NCBI GenBank assembly: GCA_022819945.1
Contig: JAJEGI010000170.1
Location: 1-33,433 of the forward strand
Reading direction: 5' to 3'
Source: Candidatus Poribacteria bacterium
GTDB lineage: Bacteria; Poribacteria; WGA-4E; WGA-3G
DNA length: 33,433 nucleotides
Shown: in pieces, positions 24,414 through 31,516 of the stretch
Layout: the number at the start of each line of letters is the position of its first letter
How positions within the stretch are numbered: position 1 is the first letter of the stretch
The notes under the pieces: model-generated
Seen by the model: the letters and a program-made list of their open reading frames with translations, nothing else
The model's database searches: none
Told to the model about the DNA's origin: nothing
Program-made: the position numbers and the translations under genes

Positions 24414-24738
24414 CGTGTACTCCGTTTATCGTGTTTTGGAGTTCCAGTCACCAGTCAGTTTTATTCCGCTTGCTACGGTAGGAGGGTAGCAGAAACAGCA
24501 TGTGCTGCTCGTAGCAGTACCACCCGAAACTGTTTGTTAAAATTAGAACAAATCTGTCTCCTAAAACACAAACTTTTTTGCGACGTTCCAAGGGGATCGC
24601 GAGCGACAAGAAATCGCAGAAATACCCCAGCAAAACACCCGCTCCTACAGAAGATTTTACTTTTTTGGTAAATTCTATTATAACCCATACAGAATTTTGC
24701 ATGCTATATTACCCCTGTGAAGGATTTTTTAATTTAAC
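24414..24738. other. Intergenic region with short repeats and a candidate -10 box
   Basis: I see no credible gene here. It holds clustered GTAGCAG and TGCTGCT repeats (about 24487-24527) and a stretch reading TGTAGGAGCGGGT on the minus strand (about 24646), a motif common in dispersed bacterial repeats. A perfect minus-strand TATAAT (24682-24677) has no good -35 partner; if used, the methyltransferase would have a leader of about 260 bases. Confidence 0.4.
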
Positions 24739-24768
24739 TTGACACGTTGACGCGAAAAGTAGTATCTT
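24739..24768 (+). promoter_or_regulatory. Promoter of the membrane/coiled-coil gene at 24813
   Basis: TTGACA (24739-24744), an 18-base spacer and TATCTT (24763-24768) lead into the plus-strand gene. GAGG (24799-24802) serves the GTG start. Confidence 0.55.
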
Positions 24769-24812
24769 TTAAGTGACGATCCATCAGGGTATCATTATGA
24801 GGCAAGATTATA

Positions 24813-25232
24813 GTGAATGAAAATGACAGGTCTACGTTGTTTACAACACGAAGTACCGAAAGTGCTATGATTTTTTTTACAATCATAGGTTTTTTGACGC
24901 TCGTTGTCATCTTTTTGTATCACTTTTTTCAGGTAAAAGGTGCGTGGTATACGGCATTGGGTCCGGCATTTGTTGCTGTTTGGGAAAAAGTCCCTCACGT
25001 TTTTTCGTTTTCGACACTGTTGACTATTTTCAAGGAAGGAGTAGATGTCATGCTTACGCGTTTGCAAGAATATCGCGATAGACGGAAACAGAGGATCGCA
25101 AAAGAGGTCGCAAAAGAGATTGAAAAAGTGAGAAAAGAAGCCTATAAAGAAGGCTATGAAGCCGCAAAAGCGGATCTCCGTGCCAACGGTCCGAGTAAAG
25201 GAGCGCATCACTCGGGTTCAGGTGATAAGTAA
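24813..25232 (+). CDS. Single-pass membrane protein with coiled coil (hypothetical)
   Basis: The 139-residue protein has one strong membrane helix (AMIFFTIIGFLTLVVIFLYHFF, about 18-39), a short hydrophobic re-entrant-like stretch near 50-75, and a highly charged coiled coil (EYRDRRKQRIAKEVAKEIEK and following, about 86-125). The tail is flexible and Gly/Ser/His-rich. It is not recognised. The start is GTG with GAGG ten bases upstream and a promoter further up. It converges on YwqK copy 2. Confidence 0.65.
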   Translation: MNENDRSTLFTTRSTESAMIFFTIIGFLTLVVIFLYHFFQVKGAWYTALGPAFVAVWEKVPHVFSFSTLLTIFKEGVDVMLTRLQEYRDRRKQRIAKEVAKEIEKVRKEAYKEGYEAAKADLRANGPSKGAHHSGSGDK

Positions 25233-25303
25233 TAGTACCCAACGCCTAAAAGCGTAGGTTTCGATTTCATAGCAACTGCGGTTTACTCATAGAGTCCACC
25301 GTC

Positions 25304-25774
25304 TTAGTGTTGCTCCAGTTCAGCACCGCACTTTGGGCAGGTATCCTTCCACGCTAAACGTCTGCCTTCACCGCAAACGCTGCAGACACCGAGTGGATAT
25401 TCATCAGGTTTCGCGCGAGCACCGCCTTTTTTGTAGGTTACAATTAGCCACATCGTCTCACCATCTTCTTCGTAACCGTAAAACGGACCCTCCTTTTTGC
25501 CGTCGTAGGATTTACCTACATGTTTCGGATAAGCTCCCTCGGATCTAAGGTTCCCGTTGTCATGATAGGTTATGCAAGGCCCTTCGTATTTGTCATCGCG
25601 GAAGGAGGCTTCGCTTGCCTTGTTTCCATTTTTATGGTAAGTGATCCAAGGTCCGTCCTTCTTACCGTGAATATAGTTACCCTCGCTCCGCTTATTTCCG
25701 TTCGCGTAGTAAGTGATCCAATAGCCGTGCTTCTTGCCATCAACCATTTCGCCATCAGTAAGTGATCTTGCCAT
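25304..25774 (-). CDS. YwqK/MORN-like repeat protein with C-terminal zinc ribbon, copy 2
   Basis: This 156-residue paralogue of the protein at 19870-20340 has identical length and layout: YY.NGNKRSEG-type repeats followed by CSVCGEG...CPKCGAE. The start was moved 31 codons inside the longest frame because AAGGAAAG precedes this ATG and the resulting N-terminus (MARSLTDGEMVDGKKHGYW) aligns with copy 1. The removed upstream codons overlap a repeat sequence. The two copies differ throughout, so the duplication is old or the genes are evolving fast. No toxin-like partner is adjacent. Confidence 0.8.
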   Translation of the reverse strand: MARSLTDGEMVDGKKHGYWITYYANGNKRSEGNYIHGKKDGPWITYHKNGNKASEASFRDDKYEGPCITYHDNGNLRSEGAYPKHVGKSYDGKKEGPFYGYEEDGETMWLIVTYKKGGARAKPDEYPLGVCSVCGEGRRLAWKDTCPKCGAELEQH

Positions 25775-25846
25775 TCTTTTAACTTTCCTTGCGGTTAAAC
25801 AACACGCGTTTGAACTTTGATGTTTCGTTCTCAAGCCCGCTCTCCA

Positions 25847-25866
25847 TTTTGCGGCGTACTCGCCCA
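25847..25866 (-). repeat. Dispersed 20-base repeat, copy 1
   Basis: The minus strand reads TGGGCGAGTACGCCGCAAAA. The same 20 bases lie on the plus strand at 27196-27215 inside the small element at 27106-27257. The gap 25775-26265 has no credible gene and holds this repeat, the element at 25980-26224 and a solo element end. Confidence 0.7.
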
Positions 25867-25979
25867 TAAGCGATCTGCTTCATTACGAGCTACATACTTT
25901 GATGTACTTTTTCCACTAAAACCCTGATGTCTCGCCCCAATCTCCTCCTAATTCAAAAATTGGTTATACAAGTTAAGTT

Positions 25980-26224
25980 CGTAGGTTGGATTGAACGGAT
26001 GCCACCAAAATCGTAAAAATTATAGAAAACACAATTTTTCTCCATATACTCACATCCACCAGAGACCGAGAGAAACCCAACGCTTTTGGCTTGATGGCTC
26101 CGGGACGCTGACGGTGTAAAGTTGGGTTCACTACATTCTTGAATAACTATAGCAGGATATTGACTTTCAGGTGTATTTGGTATATCAACACCGGATTTCT
26201 CAACACCGTTCAACTCAACCTACG
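25980..26224. mobile_element. MITE-like element with 19-base terminal inverted repeats
   Basis: CGTAGGTTGGATTGAACGG (25980-25998) and CCGTTCAACTCAACCTACG (26206-26224) are inverted copies with 17 of 19 matches, bounding 245 bases without coding content. Inside, AACCCAAC and GTTGGGTT form a further inverted pair. No target duplication is obvious at the borders, so the exact ends are uncertain. Confidence 0.55.
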
Positions 26225-26252
26225 GGACTACTCTACACCGAAATTTTTCCAG

Positions 26253-26264
26253 TGCGTAAGTCCT
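26253..26264 (-). repeat. Solo copy of the AGGACTTACGCA element end
   Basis: TGCGTAAGTCCT ends one base before the GNAT stop codon. With the copy at 27106 it brackets the GNAT gene, although the two copies face outward relative to the complete element. Confidence 0.45.
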
Positions 26265-26265
26265 A

Positions 26266-27087
26266 TTAGATATCACTCGTGAGGATGAACCCCCAATCCC
26301 ACTGCTCCATACCATGATGGACGACTGTGGCTGTGGCTGACGGAGAAACCCTTTGATGCTCCAGTACTTCAAGCAGCGGATGGTCCATCGAAACACAGAA
26401 CATGTGGACATAACCCTCAAGCGGCTCGGTGACTCCCTGCTCAGCACACGGACCGAACTGAACGTGTAACAGCGGCATTGGGGCACCCGTACTTTGCAGA
26501 ACGATGTCCTTTTTACCTGCCAACGACAAATAAGAGACGCACCCAAAGTGTTCTCGCAAGATCGGTTCGATCGCTTGCATCTGCTCAGCATTTAAAGAAA
26601 TGATGCCTAACCTTGTTGCGATCGACATCGGTGCGAGCGGAAAACGTTTTAGCATGCGTGCAACGCGGTTCGGACGTTTGCTGTCCGCATCCATGGAGAT
26701 AGCATACCCGCGAGCACAGCGCGGATACAGTTTTGGAAAAGCGTGGACGAATATTGAAACAGGGATATATCGTCCCTGGTATTCGGGATGAACTTTCAAG
26801 TCACAGAGATACCATACCGTTTTCGGCTTTTCACGGCTCACTGACGGCACACGACGCAAGATTGCGGCGGCTACCGCTACTACCCGCTCTTCGTCAAGCG
26901 CGACATAATAGTGGAGCTGCCCAAGGCGCGTGAAGAAAGCAAAGTAATCTTCACCGTGATCAATCTCAAACCGATCTTCACCCAACGGATAGCTCGTTCC
27001 CTTTTCTAAATCCGCGATCCGGGATTGGAAAACCCTCCACTCCTCACTCTGTAATTCTCGGATATTCAAAGAACGGTTGATCCGCAT
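26266..27087 (-). CDS. GNAT-fold acetyltransferase-like protein
   Basis: The 273-residue protein has a GNAT core in its first half (about 10-130): YYVALDEERVVAVAAAILRR, then the acetyl-CoA loop region VWYLCDLKVHPEYQGRYIPVSIFVH. The P-loop QGRYIP departs from the usual Q/R-x-x-G-x-G/A, lacking both glycines, so acetyl-CoA binding is uncertain. The second half (about 150-273) is less familiar. The start was placed 53 codons inside the longest frame because GAGGTG precedes this ATG and the upstream codons lie in the mobile element. It follows the diiron protein and DUF3419 genes on the same strand, separated from them by that element. Confidence 0.78.
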   Translation of the reverse strand: MRINRSLNIRELQSEEWRVFQSRIADLEKGTSYPLGEDRFEIDHGEDYFAFFTRLGQLHYYVALDEERVVAVAAAILRRVPSVSREKPKTVWYLCDLKVHPEYQGRYIPVSIFVHAFPKLYPRCARGYAISMDADSKRPNRVARMLKRFPLAPMSIATRLGIISLNAEQMQAIEPILREHFGCVSYLSLAGKKDIVLQSTGAPMPLLHVQFGPCAEQGVTEPLEGYVHMFCVSMDHPLLEVLEHQRVSPSATATVVHHGMEQWDWGFILTSDI

Positions 27088-27105
27088 CCGACACCTCAAT
27101 ATTGC

Positions 27106-27257
27106 AGGACTTACGCAATTTTGACTGCAGCCTGTTCTGTTCGATGAGATTTCTCGGAAAACATGGCGTTCTGGTGTCACGATGCACTTCGCATCTGGGC
27201 GAGTACGCCGCAAAACTGGGAAGTTTGTGGTACAAAAGAGCGGCATGCGTAAGTCCT
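27106..27257. mobile_element. MITE-like element with AGGACTTACGCA ends
   Basis: AGGACTTACGCA (27106-27117) and its exact inverse (27246-27257) bound 152 bases with no complete gene. It carries the 20-base repeat at 27196-27215, shared with 25847-25866. It fills nearly all of the gap between the diiron protein stop (27264) and the GNAT start (27087), so it was probably inserted into an existing gene cluster. Similar ends are, from memory, common in small elements of cyanobacteria and Poribacteria. Confidence 0.65.
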
Positions 27258-27263
27258 ATACTG

Positions 27264-27983
27264 CTACGATGCCCGTGTGTGTGGGCCGCTGACTTCGCGA
27301 TAGACCCGACGTTTTCGTGCCTTGTAAAGCCCTTCATAAAGCGAATTGAAAACGCAGGCACCGAGACGTAAACCCTGTTCAATGTAGTATCTATTTTCGA
27401 CATCCGCTTCCCACGCAGGACGCAGTACATCAAAGAAATCGTCGGCGTGTTTAATATCAAGGTCTTCATGGAGATTATAGTGAATCAGTTTTTCCACAGG
27501 GATCCAGCCGTGACGTACAACCTCTTCGCCGAGCCAACTTGCGATGTCTGCGAACATCCGCTCAATGATTCCCATGACACCGGCACCAATCAAGTATTCA
27601 TCCATCACGCAAGCACCGACAAGCACTGTATTAAAGGCGCGAACTTCGGGCCACATTGCCCGTTTTTCAATATCTTCGGGTCTAATGCCGGCTAACCGAT
27701 CCAGAAAGGCGAGAAACGTTTTTTCGTGCATCAGGGACGTATTGCCTTCACCGTGTTCCTCCCAAACATTGCGGATAACTTCCAAACGCAATTCTGATGT
27801 CGGGATCTTGGCGGCGAGTGCTGCCATCGGACGGTTAAAGAACACAACGGCAAAATAGAACTGGATTTGTGTTTCGACAAAATCATCGAAATCAAAAGTG
27901 TCGTCTCGCAAAGATTGAAAGTACGGATTCGTCCGGACATTCGTCTCTTCCAAGACCTTATTAATACTTACATCCATTGGCAT
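27264..27983 (-). CDS. Haem-oxygenase-like diiron protein (CADD/TenA-like fold)
   Basis: The 239-residue, all-helical protein is of the iron-containing redox enzyme (HDO) group. The expected six metal ligands appear in the right order: E79 and H86 (WEEHGEGNTSLMHE), E141 (GIIERMF), then H172, D176 and H179 (LHEDLDIKH). This is the E-x6-H ... E ... H-x3-D-x2-H pattern of CADD-like diiron oxidases. Relatives cleave or oxidise amino or fatty acids using dioxygen. The ATG overlaps the DUF3419 stop by one base (TAATG); a second ATG two codons later has better spacing to GAGG. It is translationally coupled to DUF3419, so the two proteins very probably act on one pathway. Confidence 0.87.
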   Translation of the reverse strand: MPMDVSINKVLEETNVRTNPYFQSLRDDTFDFDDFVETQIQFYFAVVFFNRPMAALAAKIPTSELRLEVIRNVWEEHGEGNTSLMHEKTFLAFLDRLAGIRPEDIEKRAMWPEVRAFNTVLVGACVMDEYLIGAGVMGIIERMFADIASWLGEEVVRHGWIPVEKLIHYNLHEDLDIKHADDFFDVLRPAWEADVENRYYIEQGLRLGACVFNSLYEGLYKARKRRVYREVSGPHTRAS

Positions 27984-28951
27984 TACCTCTTTTTTCCGAC
28001 ATGAACGCTCGAATAAAACAAGCTGCGTTCATTTTCTTGGAATCGGACTCCCAATCCCTTATTGAACGCAAATGAATCACCAAAATAGGTTGAAAGATCG
28101 GTGTAATTATTGAGTTGGCGATATAGAACCGTCGCGCCCGGCTTCATTCTGTTTTGAAGATGACGCATCAGCGAGGTAATCTCAACTAACGGCATCCAAT
28201 CCATAATATTGGAGAGCGATATGAGATCAAAACGTTGCAGCTCCGGGACCTCGTTCAGCGTGCCTTCGACCATCTGAAAACGGTAATCGGTAGGTGGTGC
28301 TAAGAGATAGTAAGGTAGACTGGCAGGACGCTGGAGGTAGTATCCAAGAAATACATGATGAAGAAAGTAATTATCAAACGCCTTCGTGGATGTCAACCCT
28401 TTTTCAAATAACGTCTGAAAGTAACGCGGATAACTCCCAGCTTCAGCGTGCTGTGTCGCATCTGGACCAAACATCGCATTCAGAAGCGAGTCGCTAAAGT
28501 AGAGATTAAACGCCACTGGCCAATACTTACTTGAAAAAAGGGTCTCCGAGACACGGGCAAGCAGACCTTTCTCTTCAAACAACAGCCGGATCTCCGCTTC
28601 GTCAGCGACCAGATCAAAGATGAACTCTCGTAAACCTCGGAATAGCGACTCAAAGTTACCGCTCTGATTGAGTCCTTTTGGATCGCTGGTGCCGATATTA
28701 AATCGCCGACATCGTATCGCTGCATCAACATCGCGTAAGGCATTCATTTTTTCCCGAACCCATTCTAACTGTGCCGGATTAAAGTCAACCAGCGTGATAT
28801 GCAAATCCGGAAACAAGGCTTGCAGTGTTAAGGCAGTGCACCCGCCGGAAGCAATCAACAGCACGTTGTTGGCTTTTGTTAAACGCACTAACTCCGCTTC
28901 TACCATCGGGTCTTCTCTAACGACCGCAAACTGTACCTTATTATCCCGCAT
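27983..28951 (-). CDS. DUF3419 (BtaA-like) S-adenosylmethionine-dependent protein
   Basis: The 322-residue protein matches the DUF3419 family, whose characterised member BtaA transfers the 3-amino-3-carboxypropyl group of S-adenosylmethionine. Signatures are VREDPMVE (11-18), the Rossmann glycine strand LLIASGGCTALTL (31-43), the acidic ribose-binding strand VDFNPAQLEWV (55-65), and the late FDLISLSNIMDWMP. The start was set at the internal ATG (MRDNKVQF) because GGAG and GAGGG lie upstream; the longer start has no such site. It is coupled to the diiron protein gene downstream and lies 60 bases after the nuclease stop. The acceptor cannot be deduced; without a BtaB-like methyltransferase next door, betaine-lipid synthesis is not indicated. 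Confidence 0.85.
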   Translation of the reverse strand: MRDNKVQFAVVREDPMVEAELVRLTKANNVLLIASGGCTALTLQALFPDLHITLVDFNPAQLEWVREKMNALRDVDAAIRCRRFNIGTSDPKGLNQSGNFESLFRGLREFIFDLVADEAEIRLLFEEKGLLARVSETLFSSKYWPVAFNLYFSDSLLNAMFGPDATQHAEAGSYPRYFQTLFEKGLTSTKAFDNYFLHHVFLGYYLQRPASLPYYLLAPPTDYRFQMVEGTLNEVPELQRFDLISLSNIMDWMPLVEITSLMRHLQNRMKPGATVLYRQLNNYTDLSTYFGDSFAFNKGLGVRFQENERSLFYSSVHVGKKR

Positions 28952-29011
28952 GTCCCTCAACTCCGCAGATCGCCGCCGGGGCATTGTATTTTATTCTGAT
29001 GCAGCGCAATA

Positions 29012-29632
29012 TCACGATACCATCTCCTCCCGACCTTCGGTCGTCGCTTTGAACACAGAATTAACTGCACCAAAAAGTGAGGATAGATTACCGAGGTTAA
29101 AATTCGTTCTGTTTTGGGTAAAAGTGTCTTTAACAAGTCGCCCAAATTCCCACGATTTTCCATCCGTAACAATGCCGTACACGGGGAAAGTGGGATCATC
29201 GTTTATCTTTTGGGCAGCAACCAATTCGGCCAAACATTGCCCCCAACCTTGCTCAAAATCGTTTTTCTTGGCCTCTACCAAAATTATCAAGGGTGTTCCG
29301 ACAATAGGCTTGCCCAATTCAGACTTCGTAGCAACAAAGTAATCCGGTGTGCCATTCAATATCTCATCATAGGTAATAGATTGCCTTATCCAGAGGACAT
29401 ATCCATCGGCGTACGTTTTATAGACTTCTCGTAAAATAGGAAAGATAACTGTTTCACACGCCGAGTCCTCAGAAGCGAAAAGATTGAAGTGCTGTCTGTT
29501 AAACTCAAATTCTTGCAGAAATTGCTCTGAAGGATTTGCGGTTTCATCAACGCTGACAAAGTCACCTTCGGCGTATTTGATTCTGAATCTTTCCATAACT
29601 TCAGGAATTGTTTTGAAATTGCTAAATGCCAT
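29012..29632 (-). CDS. PD-(D/E)XK-fold nuclease-like protein
   Basis: The 206-residue protein shows the restriction-endonuclease-like core: an early helix with E60, PDYFVA (P96-D97), the strand LIILVEAKK (E120-x-K122) and a following helix with Q132 (GWGQCLAEL). The spacing between D97 and E120 fits the PD-(D/E)XK superfamily. The VYGIVTDGKSWEFGRL stretch is also usual in such proteins, many of which are restriction- or defence-related. AAGG lies upstream of the ATG. It is between the HhH protein gene and the DUF3419 gene, all on one strand. Confidence 0.8.
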   Translation of the reverse strand: MAFSNFKTIPEVMERFRIKYAEGDFVSVDETANPSEQFLQEFEFNRQHFNLFASEDSACETVIFPILREVYKTYADGYVLWIRQSITYDEILNGTPDYFVATKSELGKPIVGTPLIILVEAKKNDFEQGWGQCLAELVAAQKINDDPTFPVYGIVTDGKSWEFGRLVKDTFTQNRTNFNLGNLSSLFGAVNSVFKATTEGREEMVS

Positions 29633-29708
29633 CAGTTGATCACCTTCTTTTCAATTAGGAAACTTTACAGAGAAGATGCCACAAGACATATCAGCCTGTT
29701 AGGCGATT

Positions 29709-30227
29709 CTATAATGCCGCATCAAGATAGGTCTCAATTTTCTCCAACGTTTTTTTGCCGATGCCTTTGAAACCCTTAAGACTCCCCTCATCAATCGCGG
29801 CTCGGAGTGAGACGAGGCTATCTACACCGACTTCTTCGTATAACCGTTTAATTGTTTTGGCGCCCATCCCAGGGATAGGCACAAGTTCCACAACGGTTCG
29901 AGGGGTATCACCTGCAAATTCTTCCAGTTTCTCGGTAGTGCCAGTCTCCAATAAGTCCTCAATGATTTTCGCCATGACTTCCCCAGCCCCTGGAAGTTCT
30001 TCGATCAACCTACCTTGGGCAATTAAATCCGACATCGGTTCAGGGAAACGAGAGATATAATGTGCCAACCACGGATACCGGGTTGCGTGGTCTTCCGGGT
30101 AGTCGGCAATAATCAGGAAGGTATGAAGTTCCAAGAGTTTTAGTGAAAGCCTATCGTTCTCATGCCAACGTGTGCGGCCTTTCGCATCCACGTAAGACCC
30201 TTCTTCCAAATTTTTCTCATCACTCAT
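29709..30227 (-). CDS. Stand-alone HhH protein resembling the N-terminal region of family X DNA polymerase, copy 2
   Basis: The 172-residue paralogue of the protein at 20388-20849 shares ADYPEDHA.RYP, the GRL.EE.PG.G element, PIPGMGAKTIKRLYEE and GFKGIGKKTLEKIE. It has about 25 extra N-terminal residues (SYVDAKGRTRWHENDR). As in copy 1, no polymerase domain follows. The start was set at the internal ATG because GGAGG lies seven bases upstream. That ATG overlaps the WD40 gene stop by eight bases (ATGAGTGA), so the two are translationally coupled. Non-specific DNA binding is expected; lyase activity is unproven. Confidence 0.82.
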   Translation of the reverse strand: MSDEKNLEEGSYVDAKGRTRWHENDRLSLKLLELHTFLIIADYPEDHATRYPWLAHYISRFPEPMSDLIAQGRLIEELPGAGEVMAKIIEDLLETGTTEKLEEFAGDTPRTVVELVPIPGMGAKTIKRLYEEVGVDSLVSLRAAIDEGSLKGFKGIGKKTLEKIETYLDAAL

Positions 30228-31230
30228 TATTTCCCCTCCAGTGTAATATCTGAATTGTGGCATCCCATAGTGCAACAGCAAGATATTCACCGCTTGGCGA
30301 GAAGGCTAACGCTTGGATGCCAGTCGGATAGGTCTCCCAAATTACGGATTCACCTTTGGCGATGTCCCAGACCCGAAGATGACTCGCTTCGTCACCCGAC
30401 ACAAGATATTCGCCACTTGGCGAAAATGCGAGTGCGCGTGTCCAGTAGGCTTCAAACCCGGATTTGGTGAGAAGTTTTCTACCGGTTTCAATCTCCCAGA
30501 CGCGAATTCCGGAGTGCGCGTTCTGCTGTGTGTCAACAGCCAACATTGTTGCATTCGGTGAAAACAGCACATTCCAGACCCCTAAAATCTCGCCAGTATT
30601 GAAAACGCGTATGGGTTGTTCGGCACTGGTGTTCCAAATCTCAATGACGGTCCGATGCCCTTCTCCGTCTCTGTAACTTCCCTCGGCTGCCGCTATAAGT
30701 TGACCATCATTAGAAAGTGTAAGGCCGTTCCTAACCGGGAGATTTGTCGGAAGCGTCTTCATAATCTCTCGGTTTTGCTTCGCAAGTCGCCAGACCTCAA
30801 CTTCATTATCACCTTTCGACAGCACCGCGAGTGTGCCCTCCGCAGACAGGCTACCGCTTTCATATTGTCCATGCGTCAGCAGTGTTTCATGGTCACTTTC
30901 CAGCGAAAGGAGAGTGATACTGTCATCCGCTTTTCGGACCAATACCTGATTTGTTCCAGTGGCATAAGCAAGCCACCGCTTGGCGTGGATGTCACCTATC
31001 TCCCGTTTTTGTCGGGTTTGGATGTCCCATTCGACTACGGTGCCGCCCATTCCTTTTGCGATCAACTTTGTGCCATCGTTGTTAAAAACCATTTGCCGAG
31101 CGACATCAGGGAGCAGTTTGTCAAGACGTGGTTGCTGCTTCTCGCCAAGTTGAAACGCGAACTCCAAAGTCGCCCCTTGGACTGACAAACATAACACATT
31201 AAACAGAAGAAAAACAAGCAAATTTTTCAT
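30220..31230 (-). CDS. Secreted WD40-repeat protein
   Basis: The 336-residue protein has a signal peptide (MKNLLVFLLFNVLCLSVQGA) and a run of WD40 blades. Clear repeats are VVEWDIQTRQ, VEVWRLAKQ, IEIWNTSAEQ, IRVWEIETGR, LRVWDIAKGES and IQILHW, with ALAFSPSGEYL-type strands between them. Seven blades are likely. It should fold as a beta-propeller outside the cytoplasm and serve as a protein-contact scaffold. The start was set at the internal ATG, which gives a proper signal peptide and clears the palindrome just upstream. It is coupled to HhH copy 2, a DNA-binding cytoplasmic protein, which is a puzzling pairing. Confidence 0.85.
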   Translation of the reverse strand: MKNLLVFLLFNVLCLSVQGATLEFAFQLGEKQQPRLDKLLPDVARQMVFNNDGTKLIAKGMGGTVVEWDIQTRQKREIGDIHAKRWLAYATGTNQVLVRKADDSITLLSLESDHETLLTHGQYESGSLSAEGTLAVLSKGDNEVEVWRLAKQNREIMKTLPTNLPVRNGLTLSNDGQLIAAAEGSYRDGEGHRTVIEIWNTSAEQPIRVFNTGEILGVWNVLFSPNATMLAVDTQQNAHSGIRVWEIETGRKLLTKSGFEAYWTRALAFSPSGEYLVSGDEASHLRVWDIAKGESVIWETYPTGIQALAFSPSGEYLAVALWDATIQILHWRGNNE

Positions 31231-31246
31231 GTTATAAAACCTAAAA

Positions 31247-31266
31247 ATGTTACACTTGTGTAACAT
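31247..31266. promoter_or_regulatory. Perfect palindrome upstream of the WD40 gene (candidate operator)
   Basis: ATGTTACACTTGTGTAACAT is a perfect 9-base inverted repeat with a TT centre, 17 bases before the WD40 start. The half-site GTGTAACAT recurs in both copies of the direct repeat at 31328-31460, so three sites for one regulator may lie within 190 bases. Confidence 0.5.
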
Positions 31267-31327
31267 TGAGGATATAAGCGGTATCGGCGTACCTATAATG
31301 GCTGCAAGGGTTCATAGACATTTCTTC

Positions 31328-31460
31328 TAATTTTTTTTGTACGCAAAAAAATGTAAAAGTGTAACATTTTACTAACACGTGAGTTCGATGCCATTTTCCC
31401 TAATTTTTTTTGTACGCAAAAAAGTAGAAAGTGTAACATTTTACTAACGTGAGTTCGATG
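31328..31460. repeat. Two direct repeats of about 60 bases
   Basis: Copy 1 (31328-31390) and copy 2 (31401-31460) both read TAATTTTTTTTGTACGC, then an A-tract, AGTGTAACATTTTACTAAC, and end GTGAGTTCGATG, differing by a few bases. Each holds the GTGTAACAT half-site. The interval 31267-31516 contains no gene. Confidence 0.8.
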
Positions 31461-31467
31461 ATAAAAA

Positions 31468-31500
31468 AGTAGGGCTGAGGCACAGAAACCTTGCCCTACT
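31468..31500 (-). terminator. Rho-independent terminator of the Rieske gene
   Basis: On the minus strand AGTAGGGC and GCCCTACT form the outer stem, extended by CC/GG pairs, and are followed directly by TTTTTTAT. It lies 17 bases after the Rieske stop. It is the clearest terminator in the window. Confidence 0.85.
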
Positions 31501-31516
31501 ACATCCCTTAATCGCG

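Noticed and set aside
24448..24702. Two overlapping minus-strand open frames upstream of the methyltransferase
   Set aside because: They overlap each other in different frames, look low in protein-like composition, and cover short repeats rather than a gene.
31328..31460. Direct repeats as a possible CRISPR array
   Set aside because: There are only two copies, the repeat is about 60 bases with a 10-base spacer, and no cas gene is near.
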